Below are positions 24,901 to 33,424 of a stretch of DNA of 37,875 bases, in pieces. Positions within the stretch are counted from its first letter, which is position 1. Each line of letters begins with the position of its first letter. Made by a program: the position numbers and the translations under genes. Under the pieces are notes generated by a model. The model was not told the DNA's origin, ran no database searches, and saw only the letters and a program-made list of their open reading frames with translations. Source of the stretch: CAYZEZ01 sp964477295 (lineage in GTDB: Bacteria > Bacteroidota > Bacteroidia > Bacteroidales > SM23-62); contig CAYZEZ010000010.1 in NCBI GenBank assembly GCA_964477295.1, positions 1 through 37,875 on the forward strand, given 5' to 3'.

Positions 24901-25339
24901 TTTCCCTCACGGCAGCATAATCCCTGTCATAATCGAGTGCTGTAACTTCAAGTGATTCATTTTCTTTGAATCTTCCGGCTGTTTCTTTTACCAGTGCAAA
25001 GGCAATGGGCAATACATCGTCCATAACCTGTTCAAGCTTGTCATTGACTTCAGACTCCAGCTTATCGATCTGCCTGTACAGGTCTTCTTTCTCATCTACA
25101 GCAGTGCCAAGATCGTTGACACGATTCCTGATCCCATCTATCTCCTTCCTCTCCTCCTTAACATATTCGTTTATTCTGTCGCGTATCTTGTGGGTTTCGG
25201 CTCTCAATCCATCATTGTCAAGCTTCTCAATCCTGCTCGTCTCTGAATTTATCTTAGCAATATAGGGTTCAATCGCTTTTACATCTTTCTCCGACTTGTT
25301 CCCGAGCAAAGTATTCAACACCTTGTTTAAAACGTTCAT
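21965..25339 (-). CDS. secA: preprotein translocase ATPase SecA, Bacteroidota type
   Basis: 1124 residues, longer than the ~900 of E. coli but typical for this phylum. SecA drives preproteins through SecYEG. Visible are Walker A MATGEGKTVV, DEAD-type box VDEVDSVLIDDARTPLI, the extended insert with TDELYFVIDEKNNSIELTEKG, the second NBD with GTTSVEISELLS, TNMAGRGTDI, and RQLRGRAGRQGDPGSS, then the helical scaffold with LATIDEAWKEHLREMDELRQ. The tail keeps KIGRND but lacks the CxCxSG..CH zinc motif; it ends in VKVRYSNGKVVEAKYKKVE and a short strand. A -7 box and a hairpin lie in its leader. Confidence 0.97.
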   Translation of the reverse strand: MNVLNKVLNTLLGNKSEKDVKAIEPYIAKINSETSRIEKLDNDGLRAETHKIRDRINEYVKEERKEIDGIRNRVNDLGTAVDEKEDLYRQIDKLESEVNDKLEQVMDDVLPIAFALVKETAGRFKENESLEVTALDYDRDYAAVRESVEIKGNSAIWKNTWMAGGNMITWDMVHYDVQLIGGIVLHKGNIAEMATGEGKTVVATLPVFLNALTGRGVHIVTVNDYLAKRDSEWMGPIFEFHGLTVDCIDKHQPNSDDRRKAYNADITYGTNNEFGFDYLRDNMAISPADLVQRKHNYTIVDEVDSVLIDDARTPLIISGPVPQGENQQFLEYKSKVQRLVDAQRKLVNQILADGKKALQEGRNEEAGLMIFRAFKGLPKNKALIKLLSEEGNKTLVHKTENFYMQENSKNMHKATDELYFVIDEKNNSIELTEKGLDLMTTSAEDPDFFILPDIGSEIAELEKSDLSDSDKLKAKDKLLQDYAVKSERVHTVNQLLKAYSLFEIDVEYVVMDNKVKIVDEQTGRILEGRRYSDGLHQAIEAKENVKVEAATQTFATITLQNYFRMYTKLAGMTGTAETEAGEFWDIYKLDVVVIPTNRPIIRGDYEDLVYKTVREKYNAVIDEAVKLVKEGRPALIGTTSVEISELLSRMLKMKHIEHNVLNAKLHQKEADIVAQAGKPGTVTIATNMAGRGTDIKLTPEVVKAGGLAIIGTERHESRRVDRQLRGRAGRQGDPGSSQFYVSLEDNLMRLFGSERIGGVMDRLGLKEGEVIQHSMISKSIERAQKKVEENNFGIRKRLLEYDDVMNSQRDVIYTKRKHALLGERLGVDISNMMYDVCESIVAECHGQVDYQDFSLEVLRYLSVEPPVSETEYLKISPDEIIEKLNVVVRETFKRKEDAIAAQAMPVIKQVFEKQAKIYENIVIPVSEGTKIFQVLTNLEKAYNSDGLEVLRSYEKTVVLATIDEAWKEHLREMDELRQAVQAAAYEQKDPLLIYKFESFELFKTIIDKLNKDIVASLLKGFIPLRDPNEIQEARAPRRLDLSRLEQTKQEEVSAYEGQQTGRESGTQEGGPMQQSQQQMQPVRTGKKIGRNDIVKVRYSNGKVVEAKYKKVEQDIITGACKLTT

Positions 25340-25644
25340 TGTTCTGTGTCTCTTTTATATCCCCATGGTTTGAAGAAAATCTTTCTATTTCAACCTCCAG
25401 GGCCAGGGGAAAACCCTGGAAGTTTTAAGTTTACAAAATTAGTTTATTTTATGTAAACGACATTATGTCATGATTGTTGATAAAATGGCTCAGTATACAC
25501 TTATTTTATCGCAGCACTAACTATTGCAAAAACTGTTCCTGAATATTAATCCAGCCTTGTTAAAAATAGTTTAATTGAACCATCGGTAAGTAATAAAAAG
25601 TTGATAAATTAGTATTATTGTATACAATTACCTTAAATGAATGA
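25340..25644. other. divergent intergenic region between secA and the papain-type protease
   Basis: 305 bp without a gene. Near secA it holds a hairpin (TCCAGGG 25396-25402 with CCCTGGA 25414-25420) and a minus-strand -7 box TAATTTTG at 25434-25441 without a good -33. Near the protease it holds a 12-bp palindrome ATTGTATACAAT at 25618-25629, 16 bp before the start. I see no RNA gene. Confidence 0.5.
25434..25441 (-). promoter_or_regulatory. candidate secA promoter, -7 box
   Basis: Minus strand TAATTTTG matches TAnnTTTG 94 bp upstream of the secA start. No TTTG is at the usual distance. The mRNA leader would include the 7-bp stem hairpin at 25396-25420. Confidence 0.35.
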
Positions 25645-28251
25645 ATGATGAAGAGAATAATTCTTGTACTAATCAGTATATTACTGGCCATTCAGGCTTA
25701 CCCGCAGAAAAAAAACACATATAAAAAAGCCCCATTGAATCCGGCGTTTCTGAAGTATCAGGAGGATCAAAAAGCAGGTGTTCTTAAATCTTCCACTCCG
25801 GATGGTTATTTACTGGATTACGTACCCAGTCCAATGTATATACATTTTCATGATCAGCCAAATTTTAACCGTACGTTGAAAAGCACCAGCGACTTGCCAA
25901 CCAGTTATGATATGCGAACCTTAAACCTGGTCACTGTTCCAAAAGACCAGGGAGGTGGTGAATTTGGTGGCAATTGTGTAGCTTTTGCGACTATGGGAGC
26001 AATCGAATCACGCTTACTGGTTGCAGGAGATGATGTATTTGATCTGTCGGAACAAAACATCGCTGCCTGTTATGGTTATGAGTGGGCCTACGGTGAAGGA
26101 GCCAATGCGGTTATGGCCACAGCCTATTTAAGCAGGTTCAGTGGTCCAGTAATTGAATCCCAGGATCCATATAATCTGGCGAACCATACATGTCTTGAAT
26201 TGGATCCGGTTAAACTGATACCCGAGTCAAGGTTTTTACCGAATAATATGGACGTGATCAAAAAAGCGATCATGGAATACGGTGCTGTCTGGGCCTCTGT
26301 GCATATCGAATATGATGATTTCGATTATATTTTTAATACCTATTATTATGATGGCGAGGAAAATCCCAATCATGCCTGGCTGGTTGTCGGCTGGGATGAT
26401 TTTTATCTGACAACAGGTGGCCTCGGGGCATGGATTGTAAAGAACAGCTGGAGTGATGAATGGGCAGAAGGCGGTTATATTTATTGTTCCTATGAGGACA
26501 CCAAAATATTGACTGATGCAGCACAGTTCCCCATAGTATGGGAAACAGATGAGGTGGATCATTTATATATGTACGATAAGCTTGGAGCCCTTACCTCTTC
26601 CGGATATGGAGATCCTGAAGGCTACGGATTAGCAAAATTTGAAGCTCCGGAGGCTCAACTTGTAACAAAAGTAGGGACATTTATTAATTCCCAGGAAACA
26701 GTAATTGATATTGAAATATATGATGATTTTGACGGCTCGGATCTTTCAAACCTATTAAGTAGCGAGAGTAAAATTCTTGTAGAGTACCCGGGTTTTAAAA
26801 CTTTTGATATCACGCCTGTTGAGGTGAACGGCGATTTCTATGTTAAAATTAAGTACTATTCTCCCGGATTTAATTTTCCGTTACCAATCGAAGAATTTAT
26901 TGAAGAATATGCTAATCCGGTAATTGACACCGGTGTTAACTGGACCAGTCCAAACGGAACAACCTGGAATACTTCCAATCCTGATCCTGAGAATGATGAT
27001 TTGGGTGAAAACCTGACCATTCGTGCGTATACTGTTGACATGGGAGGTGCCAAAGCATTATTCGAAGCAGACAAGACAACTGCCTGCCTGAACAGTACAG
27101 TTACTTATACATTCCTTGAAAACGGTACACCTTCCAGCTATTCATGGGATTTTGGAGAAGGTGCCAGTCCGGCTACAGCTGATACAAAAGGCCCGCACCA
27201 GGTTACCTACTCAACCGAAGGCAGAAAATCTGTTACACTTACCGTTGATGGCAGCGATACAAGAACAAGGCACCAATACGTTGATGTCGGTTCTGCAATT
27301 AATGTAATAATTCCTGAGGATACTATTGAAGCTCCGCACGGACCGGAATACGAGGTTACTGCTTATGGAGCAGATACCTATGCATGGACTCCATCTGATT
27401 ATCTTGATACAGACGAGGGAGCGACAGTTATGTTCGATCCGGATGCTCCAGGCACTTATACTCTTTATGTTGAAGGAACTCAGGGAATCTGTACCGACAG
27501 GGATACACTGGCCTTTGTCCTGAAAATACCCCCGCCCAATGATGATGTATGCAATGCGATTGAACTGGCATCTCCGCCAAGCAACATCAATGGAGTTACC
27601 AACCGAAATGCTACTGTTGAATTTAATGAACCATTCCCTCCGGAAGGAGATTGCAGCACATATGGATTCTGGTGTGTAGAGGGTGGTTTACAAAACAGTA
27701 TATGGTTCTGGTTTATTGCTGAAACAGAAAATGTGTCATTCGATGGAAAAGGAATGGATAACCAGATTGCCATTTATCAGGCTGAAACCTGTGAAGATAT
27801 CCTGAATGAAAATTATACTTTTATAACAGCCTTTGATGACGAGCCAACGAGAAAAGATGAATGGTCATTCTATATGGAAACAGAAGTTGAAATTGGAAAG
27901 AAATATTATGTTCAAATCGATGGAAGTGCAGGCGGTGAAGAAGGCACCTTCAGGTTGGTCTACACTGCCTGGCATGTGGGCGTGAAAGATATTTCTAATA
28001 CATCTCTCATTGACATCTACCCTAATCCTTCCGATGGTACCTTTAATATCAAACTTAAAACCACAGATGAATCCCCCGTACTCATCCAGGTTTACAACCT
28101 GAGTGGTCAGCTTGTATATGAAAGCAGCCATGATATCCCCGGGCAAAATGCTGAAATCAAATTAGATCTTTCTGATCATGCACAAGGTATCTACCAGGTA
28201 AGGATGATTCAGGGCGGTTCGGTGATGCATCAAAAGATCATTCTGCAATAA
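25645..28251 (+). CDS. secreted papain-type (C1) cysteine protease with PKD and T9SS domains
   Basis: 868 residues. The signal peptide (1-20) ends near AYPQ. The C1 peptidase domain (about 85-300) has the oxyanion Q102, catalytic C111 (GGNCVAFATM), H243 (NPNHAWLVVGWDD) and N267 (VKNSWSDEWAEGGY). A beta-sandwich region follows (305-465), then a PKD domain (about 470-545) with SSYSWDFGEGAS. Next is an NDDVCNAIEL-type domain (about 630-785) and a T9SS type A tail from about 790 (IDIYPNPSDGTFNI.., GIYQVRMIQGG). It is exported and anchored at the surface. An ATG one codon later (25648) is equally good as a start. Likely a degrader of external protein; it stands alone. Confidence 0.92.
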   Translation: MMKRIILVLISILLAIQAYPQKKNTYKKAPLNPAFLKYQEDQKAGVLKSSTPDGYLLDYVPSPMYIHFHDQPNFNRTLKSTSDLPTSYDMRTLNLVTVPKDQGGGEFGGNCVAFATMGAIESRLLVAGDDVFDLSEQNIAACYGYEWAYGEGANAVMATAYLSRFSGPVIESQDPYNLANHTCLELDPVKLIPESRFLPNNMDVIKKAIMEYGAVWASVHIEYDDFDYIFNTYYYDGEENPNHAWLVVGWDDFYLTTGGLGAWIVKNSWSDEWAEGGYIYCSYEDTKILTDAAQFPIVWETDEVDHLYMYDKLGALTSSGYGDPEGYGLAKFEAPEAQLVTKVGTFINSQETVIDIEIYDDFDGSDLSNLLSSESKILVEYPGFKTFDITPVEVNGDFYVKIKYYSPGFNFPLPIEEFIEEYANPVIDTGVNWTSPNGTTWNTSNPDPENDDLGENLTIRAYTVDMGGAKALFEADKTTACLNSTVTYTFLENGTPSSYSWDFGEGASPATADTKGPHQVTYSTEGRKSVTLTVDGSDTRTRHQYVDVGSAINVIIPEDTIEAPHGPEYEVTAYGADTYAWTPSDYLDTDEGATVMFDPDAPGTYTLYVEGTQGICTDRDTLAFVLKIPPPNDDVCNAIELASPPSNINGVTNRNATVEFNEPFPPEGDCSTYGFWCVEGGLQNSIWFWFIAETENVSFDGKGMDNQIAIYQAETCEDILNENYTFITAFDDEPTRKDEWSFYMETEVEIGKKYYVQIDGSAGGEEGTFRLVYTAWHVGVKDISNTSLIDIYPNPSDGTFNIKLKTTDESPVLIQVYNLSGQLVYESSHDIPGQNAEIKLDLSDHAQGIYQVRMIQGGSVMHQKIILQ

Positions 28252-28290
28252 AAAGCCGTCCCGGATTCCAGGGGCGACTTTAAGCTATGA

Positions 28291-28359
28291 GTCATTCTGA
28301 ACTGGTTTCAGGATCTGTAATTAACTGATAATCAGATTCCGAAATAAATTCGGAATGAC
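28291..28359. repeat. dispersed imperfect palindrome at protease-ferritin junction
   Basis: The left arm GTCATTCTGAACTGGTTTC with AGGATCTG faces a right arm CAGATTCCGAAAT..ATTCGGAATGAC, giving an imperfect hairpin of about 69 bp. The arms match those at 21867-21954. It lies between convergent genes. Confidence 0.8.
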
Positions 28360-28370
28360 CTTAAAGATAT

Positions 28371-28874
28371 TTATACTGCTGCTCCGCCGGTTCCGCGCAT
28401 CGACATGATATCGCGGTCGAACATATAGAGGTTATGCTCACCGACTAATTTCAGTTTATCGATGATCTCCTTAACGGCCGCCTCTTCCTCGATTTGCTCA
28501 GTGACGAACCATTGTATCCAGTTATGAGTAGTAAGGTCATTCTCCACGGTGCAGAGGGCGACGATCTCATTGATTGATTTACTTATAAATTTCTCATGCT
28601 CTAACACCAAGTCAAATAATTCTTTGATCCCCGGGTAATCAACCGGAGGTTTTTTCAATTCCGAGATTATGGCCTTTCCATCCCTGTCGTTAATATACTT
28701 AACAAACTTCAGCATATGCAATCGTTCTTCGTCCGATTGGGTATATAACCAGCCGGACACTCCCTTTAATCCCTGTCCCTCTGCCCAGGAGGCCATAGCC
28801 AGGTATAACCGGGAGGAATAACCTTCTTTTTCAACCTGAACATTCAGGATTTTTTCGACTTTTTTCGGTAACAC
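28371..28874 (-). CDS. ftnA: ferritin
   Basis: 167 residues. It stores iron in a 24-mer cage after oxidising Fe(II). Ferroxidase ligands align with E. coli FtnA: E17, E50 and H53 (DEERLH), E94 (LEHEK), and Q127 with E130 (EQIEEE). The start codon is GTG at 28874; no ATG lies between it and an upstream stop in frame. The gene converges with the papain-type protease. Downstream of icd by 53 bp on the same strand but probably with its own promoter, which I cannot place. Confidence 0.96.
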   Translation of the reverse strand: MLPKKVEKILNVQVEKEGYSSRLYLAMASWAEGQGLKGVSGWLYTQSDEERLHMLKFVKYINDRDGKAIISELKKPPVDYPGIKELFDLVLEHEKFISKSINEIVALCTVENDLTTHNWIQWFVTEQIEEEAAVKEIIDKLKLVGEHNLYMFDRDIMSMRGTGGAAV

Positions 28875-28927
28875 GATTATGTTCTTTAATGTGATTAGTA
28901 TTTGCTTTTAGCAGTAACAAAGATTAC

Positions 28928-30193
28928 CTACATATTGTTTATTATTTCAGTACCAAATTCTGAACATTTAAGTTTTGTTGCACCATCCATCAATCTCTCA
29001 AAGTCATAGGTTACGCGCTTGTTCAGAATTGCCTGCTGCAATCCTTTAATAATCAGATCAGCTGCCTCCTGCCATCCCATGTGTTCGAGCATGAGTACAC
29101 CGGAGAGAATAAGCGATCCCGGGTTGACCTTATCCTGACCGGCATATTTGGGTGCTGTACCATGCGTTGCTTCAAAGATAGCATGGCCGGTAACATAGTT
29201 GATATTTGCACCGGGAGCAATTCCTATTCCCCCCACAATCGCTGCGAGTGCATCTGAAATATAATCACCGTTAAGGTTCAAAGTAGCAATCACCGAGTAT
29301 TCTTTCGGCCTGGTCAGTATCTGTTGCAGGAATGCATCCGCAATCATATCCTTAATTAATATTTTTCCAGCTTTTTCGGCTTCGCTCTGCGCTTTCAGTG
29401 CCGCTTCCGTACCTTTTTCTTCCGCAATCCTGTCGTACTGCATCCATGTAAAAACCTGGCCGCCAAATTCACGCTCTGCCAGTTCATATCCCCAGAGCTT
29501 AAATTGGCCTTCGGTATATTTCATGATATTCCCCTTATGAACCAGTGTTAAAGAGGGCCTTCCATGTTGTATTGTATATTTTATGGCTGCCCTGACCAGT
29601 CGTTCGGTTCCTTCCCTGGAAACAGGTTTAATACCTATTGAGGTTGTTTCCGGAAACCGTATCTTGGTTACCTGCATTTCATTTATAAGAAAGCTGACTA
29701 TCTTTTCCAATTCAGGTGTGCCGTTCATCCATTCAATTCCCGCATAAATATCTTCAGAGTTTTCCCTGAATATTACCATATCGGTGGTGGAGGGATCTTT
29801 AACAGGCGATGGCACACCATTGTACCATTTCACCGGTCGCAGACAAACATAAAGATCCAATATCTGCCTCAGGGCTACGTTAAGTGACCTGATACCTCCT
29901 CCGACAGGCGTTGTAAGGGGACCTTTTATTGCTATCAGGTATTCCCTGATTACATCCAGCGTTTCCTGCGGCAGCCATTCGCCGTTTGCATTAAATGATT
30001 TTTCGCCGGCCAATACCTCTTTCCAGATAATCTGCCTTTTCCCGGAATAGGCTTTTTTTACAGCTTCGTCAAATACACGAACAGATGCTGCCCATATGTC
30101 GGGACCTGTTCCATCCCCTTCAATAAAGGGAATGATTGGCTGATCCGGCACATTAAGTTTTTCACCTTCAATGGTTATTTTTCCTCCTTGCAT
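28928..30193 (-). CDS. icd: NADP-dependent isocitrate dehydrogenase
   Basis: The start chosen is ATG 30193 (MQGGKITIEGEKL), giving 421 residues, which matches the family N-terminus; an ATG at 30253 would add 20 residues of unlike composition. It makes 2-oxoglutarate and NADPH in the TCA cycle. Visible are FIEGDGTGPDIW, the substrate-binding GGGIRSLNVALRQ with the phosphorylatable Ser, YAGIEW, and HGTAPKYAGQDKVNPGS, in which K-Y is the NADP-specifying pair known from E. coli. The gene lies between dnaX and ferritin on the same strand. Confidence 0.95.
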   Translation of the reverse strand: MQGGKITIEGEKLNVPDQPIIPFIEGDGTGPDIWAASVRVFDEAVKKAYSGKRQIIWKEVLAGEKSFNANGEWLPQETLDVIREYLIAIKGPLTTPVGGGIRSLNVALRQILDLYVCLRPVKWYNGVPSPVKDPSTTDMVIFRENSEDIYAGIEWMNGTPELEKIVSFLINEMQVTKIRFPETTSIGIKPVSREGTERLVRAAIKYTIQHGRPSLTLVHKGNIMKYTEGQFKLWGYELAEREFGGQVFTWMQYDRIAEEKGTEAALKAQSEAEKAGKILIKDMIADAFLQQILTRPKEYSVIATLNLNGDYISDALAAIVGGIGIAPGANINYVTGHAIFEATHGTAPKYAGQDKVNPGSLILSGVLMLEHMGWQEAADLIIKGLQQAILNKRVTYDFERLMDGATKLKCSEFGTEIINNM

Positions 30194-30285
30194 GATATGA
30201 AATTTTATTTCTGTTGATAAATTATTTAGAATGGAATTTGTTATTAAAGCCAAATATTGATCCCCTCAAACCCTTAAATCCTTTA

Positions 30286-32067
30286 TTATTCAAAATCCAG
30301 GTTAAAATGTTGTTTCATTTTTCCAAGATAGGAATTTTTTTTATTCATGTGTTCAAATTTCTCTTCGGCAGTATATAACTTGGTCCCTCCTTCTTCATCC
30401 GGCTTCACAGTCAAATCAATAGTTATTTTGTGGTTTTTTAAATTGGCCTGAAGGAATCGAACAATATCCTGTTTTAATTCCCGGGCAAATTCATCCTTCT
30501 GGGTTGTATTATCCAGCATCAGCGATATATTATAATCATCTTTAATAGCAGGTAAATGGCTTTTGAGAGTACTGTACATCCTTGGTCGCTCACTCTTAAG
30601 GTTTTCTGCAAATACATTCCATTCACGATGAATATCCTCCACAGTAAAAGGTTGTTCTTCAATTATTTTCGACTCTGCCTCGTCCTTTTCCGCCTGGTCA
30701 CTAACAATATCCCTTTTATTATTACCATTCAGGGCATCCTTGATCGAGTAGCCCGATGAAGGGATCTTCTTATGGGCTTTAGGTTCTGAAGGGGATTGAT
30801 CCTCCGGCGGGGGATCTGTAACTTCTGTTTCACCTGCTCCGGCATTTTGAGTTTCAACTTCAGGCGTATCTGACCGGATTTGATTTTCTTCTGTCCCGGA
30901 TGATTTGTCTGATTCGGATTCTTCATCCTCCGGTACAGAGATCTCCTCATTGGCTGTTACTGTTTTTTTTTTATCCCCAGTAATGTTGCAGAGCTTAATC
31001 AGTGCCAGCTCTACATGAAGCCGCTGATTTCGGCTCGATTTATAATTAATATCGGCAGAAGAACAAATTTCCAGAGCCTGGAATAAGAAATCTTCACCAC
31101 ATGCCTGGCTCTGGGTTTTATATTTATCTCCTATCCCGGCTCCGACATCCAATAATTCAATGGTGGAATCATCTTTACACACAAGCAAATCGCGAAAATG
31201 ATTGCTCAGCCCGGTAATAAAATGATGGCCGTCAAATCCTTTATTGAGTATCTCACTGAATATCAACAGAATCTCCGGCAGCATATTTCCAAGAAATGCC
31301 TTCGTTAACCTGAAATAATACTCATAATCAAGAATATTTAAATTCTCAATAACATGGTCATATGTTATTTTGTCACCGGCAAAACTTACCAGCTGGTCAA
31401 AGATCGAAAGTGCATCACGCATGGATCCGTCCACCTTATTCGCAATGGAGTTAAACGCATCCGTTTCATATCCGATCCCTTCTTTTTTTGAGATATCCTC
31501 CAGGCACTGCACAATATCTGCAACCTTAATTCTCTGAAAATCAAATATTTGACATCTAGATAAGATAGTCGGGATAATTTTATGCTTCTCTGTTGTGGCA
31601 AGGATAAATATAGCGTGGTGAGGTGGTTCTTCCAATGTTTTCAAAAAAGTATTGAAAGCCTGTGCAGAAAGCATATGTACCTCATCAATGATATACGTAC
31701 TGTAGTTTCCTACCTGCGGAGGAATCCTTACCTGCTCGATCAGGTTGCGCATATCATCTACAGTATTGTTGGAGGCGGCGTCAAGCTCATGGATATTAAA
31801 GGCCCTCGAATCATTGAAGGAGGTGCATGATTCACACTCATTGCATGCTTCAAATTTGTCGGTCAGGTGATTACAATTAATGGTTTTTGCAAATATCCTT
31901 GCGCATGTAGTTTTTCCAACTCCCCTGGGCCCGCAAAACAGGTAAGCATGTCCAAGGTGGTTACTTTTTATAGCATTCTTTAACGTAAGGGTTATGTTCT
32001 CCTGCCCTACAACCGAAGAAAAAGTCTCAGGTCGATACTTTCTGGCAGAAACTATGAAATTGTCCAT
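30286..32067 (-). CDS. dnaX: DNA polymerase III subunit gamma/tau
   Basis: The start chosen is ATG 32067 (MDNFIVSARKYRP), giving 593 residues; an upstream ATG at 32118 adds 17 unlike residues. It is the clamp-loader ATPase. Visible are Walker A GPRGVGKTT (46-54), four zinc Cys C65, C75, C78 and C81, Walker B YIIDEVHMLS, the sensor ATTEKHKIIPTI and the SRC arginine finger. An acidic, Pro/Ser/Glu-rich linker (about 375-470) leads to a C-terminal tau-like region. I see no A-rich frameshift site that would make a separate gamma form. It is divergent from rpsF. Confidence 0.95.
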   Translation of the reverse strand: MDNFIVSARKYRPETFSSVVGQENITLTLKNAIKSNHLGHAYLFCGPRGVGKTTCARIFAKTINCNHLTDKFEACNECESCTSFNDSRAFNIHELDAASNNTVDDMRNLIEQVRIPPQVGNYSTYIIDEVHMLSAQAFNTFLKTLEEPPHHAIFILATTEKHKIIPTILSRCQIFDFQRIKVADIVQCLEDISKKEGIGYETDAFNSIANKVDGSMRDALSIFDQLVSFAGDKITYDHVIENLNILDYEYYFRLTKAFLGNMLPEILLIFSEILNKGFDGHHFITGLSNHFRDLLVCKDDSTIELLDVGAGIGDKYKTQSQACGEDFLFQALEICSSADINYKSSRNQRLHVELALIKLCNITGDKKKTVTANEEISVPEDEESESDKSSGTEENQIRSDTPEVETQNAGAGETEVTDPPPEDQSPSEPKAHKKIPSSGYSIKDALNGNNKRDIVSDQAEKDEAESKIIEEQPFTVEDIHREWNVFAENLKSERPRMYSTLKSHLPAIKDDYNISLMLDNTTQKDEFARELKQDIVRFLQANLKNHKITIDLTVKPDEEGGTKLYTAEEKFEHMNKKNSYLGKMKQHFNLDFE

Positions 32068-32160
32068 ACAAATCTTCTTTGGTGATAAAATTAGAAAATT
32101 TACCTGCAAAGGGGACAAAGTGTTAATAAATAATCAATATAATTCTGATGCACAATATTT

Positions 32161-32191
32161 TTTGGTAATCACTGAAAAGTTCCTATTTTTG
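32161..32191 (+). promoter_or_regulatory. promoter of rpsF-rpsR-rplI
   Basis: TTTG (32161-32164), exactly 19 nt, and TATTTTTG (32184-32191) fit the Bacteroidota promoter without mismatch. The start of transcription would be near 32198, giving a leader of only about 27 nt, too short for a large structured regulator. Confidence 0.7.
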
Positions 32192-32224
32192 CGTGCTATA
32201 ATTTTAAAACATAATATTATAACA

Positions 32225-32584
32225 ATGTTGAACAATTACGAAACCGTTTTCATTTCAACTCCCGTTTTGTCTGAAAGCCAGATGAAGGAAGCGGTAGATA
32301 AGTTCAAGAAGATCCTCACCAGTGATGGTGCAAAGATTGTTCATGAAGAAAACTGGGGCCTGCGGAAGCTGGCCTACCCTATCCAGAAAAAATCTACCGG
32401 ATTTTATTATTTGATTGAATTTACCTCTGATGGTTCCCTGCTTGATAAGCTGGAAGTGGAGTTTCGCAGGGATGAACGTATCATCCGTTTTCTTACTGTA
32501 AAATTAGACAAGTATGGCGTTGCTTACGCAGAAAAGAAAAGAAACAAAAAAGCCGAAGAAAACGCTAAAGCAAAGGAGGAATAA
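32225..32584 (+). CDS. rpsF: 30S ribosomal protein S6
   Basis: The start chosen is ATG 32225 (MLNNYETVFISTPVLS), giving 119 residues; the frame is open upstream but lacks family sequence. S6 binds S18 on the platform of the small subunit. Visible are NYETVFI, the central EENWGLRKLAYPIQKKSTGFYYLIEF and the Lys-rich tail. rpsR begins 3 bp after the stop; the end of rpsF carries GGAGG 8 nt before the rpsR ATG, a rare strong Shine-Dalgarno site in this window. Confidence 0.97.
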   Translation: MLNNYETVFISTPVLSESQMKEAVDKFKKILTSDGAKIVHEENWGLRKLAYPIQKKSTGFYYLIEFTSDGSLLDKLEVEFRRDERIIRFLTVKLDKYGVAYAEKKRNKKAEENAKAKEE

Positions 32585-32587
32585 GAA

Positions 32588-32857
32588 ATGGCTCAAAATC
32601 AATCAGAGATCAGGTATTTAACTCCGCCAACTGTAGAAATTAAAAAGAAAAAGTATTGCCGTTTCAGAAAGGGCAGGATCAAGTATATCGATTACAAGGA
32701 TCCCGAATTTCTTAAACGATTTGTTAACGAGCAGGGAAAAATATTACCCAGACGTGTAACCGGTACATCTTTAAAGTTCCAGAGAAAGATTGCAAAGGCG
32801 ATCAAGCGAGCACGTCATCTTGCCTTGCTTCCTTATGTTACTGATCTGTTAAAATAA
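32588..32857 (+). CDS. rpsR: 30S ribosomal protein S18
   Basis: 89 residues. S18 partners S6 at the platform. Motifs are KKKYCRFRKGRIKYIDYKD, FVNEQGKILPRRVTGTSLKFQRK and AIKRARHLALLPYV, all as expected for the family. Translation is likely coupled to rpsF through the GGAGG site in its end. It is separated from rplI by 101 bp with a dispersed repeat. Confidence 0.97.
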   Translation: MAQNQSEIRYLTPPTVEIKKKKYCRFRKGRIKYIDYKDPEFLKRFVNEQGKILPRRVTGTSLKFQRKIAKAIKRARHLALLPYVTDLLK

Positions 32858-32883
32858 TGAACCGTGATTCGTGAAATGCGAAG

Positions 32884-32932
32884 CATTCGCGAGGTGTGTG
32901 TGTGATTGCAGCCTTGTGCGTGCCGAGCAATC
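32884..32932. repeat. dispersed ~48-bp repeat, copy B, inside ribosomal operon
   Basis: Matches 1869-1916 with one indel. Between rpsR and rplI it carries (GT)5-like GTGTGTGTGTG, and GATTGC pairs with GCAATC. Just before it, GCGAA (32879-32883 region) pairs with TTCGC. It may have been inserted between the two genes. An in-frame ATG at 32896 inside the repeat is not the rplI start. Confidence 0.7.
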
Positions 32933-32958
32933 GTGAATTGATAAAAACTTATAATCCG

Positions 32959-33405
32959 ATGGACATTATATTAAAACAAGATATACCCAGCCTGGGGCTA
33001 AAAGATGATATCCTGACAGTCAAAGATGGCTATGCCAGGAATTATTTAATTCCCAAAGGTATGGCAGTTAATGCCACTGCTTCTGTTAAGAAACAGCACC
33101 AGGAGACATTGAAGCAAAGGGCTCATAAAGAAGAAAAGATACGCATAGAGGCTGAAAAATCAGCTGAAAAAATGAAGGATCTTAAGCTTACCATTGGGGC
33201 CAAGACCAGTACAAAAGGAAAGATCTTTGGATCGGTCAACACAATCCAGATAGCCGAGGCGCTGAAAAATGAAGGATTTGAGATCGACAGGAAAGACATT
33301 GCCATCAAAGAGGAATTAATAAAGGAAATTGGCAGTTATACAGCAACTGTAAAACTGCACCGTGATGTAAAAGTTGAAATTCCTTTTGAGATAGTTGCAG
33401 AATAA
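32959..33405 (+). CDS. rplI: 50S ribosomal protein L9
   Basis: The start chosen is ATG 32959 (MDIILKQDIPSLG), giving 148 residues, the family length. L9 binds 23S rRNA with its N-domain and reaches across polysomes with its C-domain. Visible are GLKDDILTVKDGYARNYLIPKGMAV, a charged connecting helix (about 40-75) and the C-domain with KIFGSVNTIQIAEAL. It closes the rpsF operon and ends before a terminator shared with the ridA end. Confidence 0.97.
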   Translation: MDIILKQDIPSLGLKDDILTVKDGYARNYLIPKGMAVNATASVKKQHQETLKQRAHKEEKIRIEAEKSAEKMKDLKLTIGAKTSTKGKIFGSVNTIQIAEALKNEGFEIDRKDIAIKEELIKEIGSYTATVKLHRDVKVEIPFEIVAE

Positions 33406-33424
33406 GAAATCCTTACTTTTATAG

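Noticed and set aside
32896..32958. N-terminal extension of L9
   Set aside because: It is encoded by the dispersed repeat, and the conserved L9 start is at 32959.
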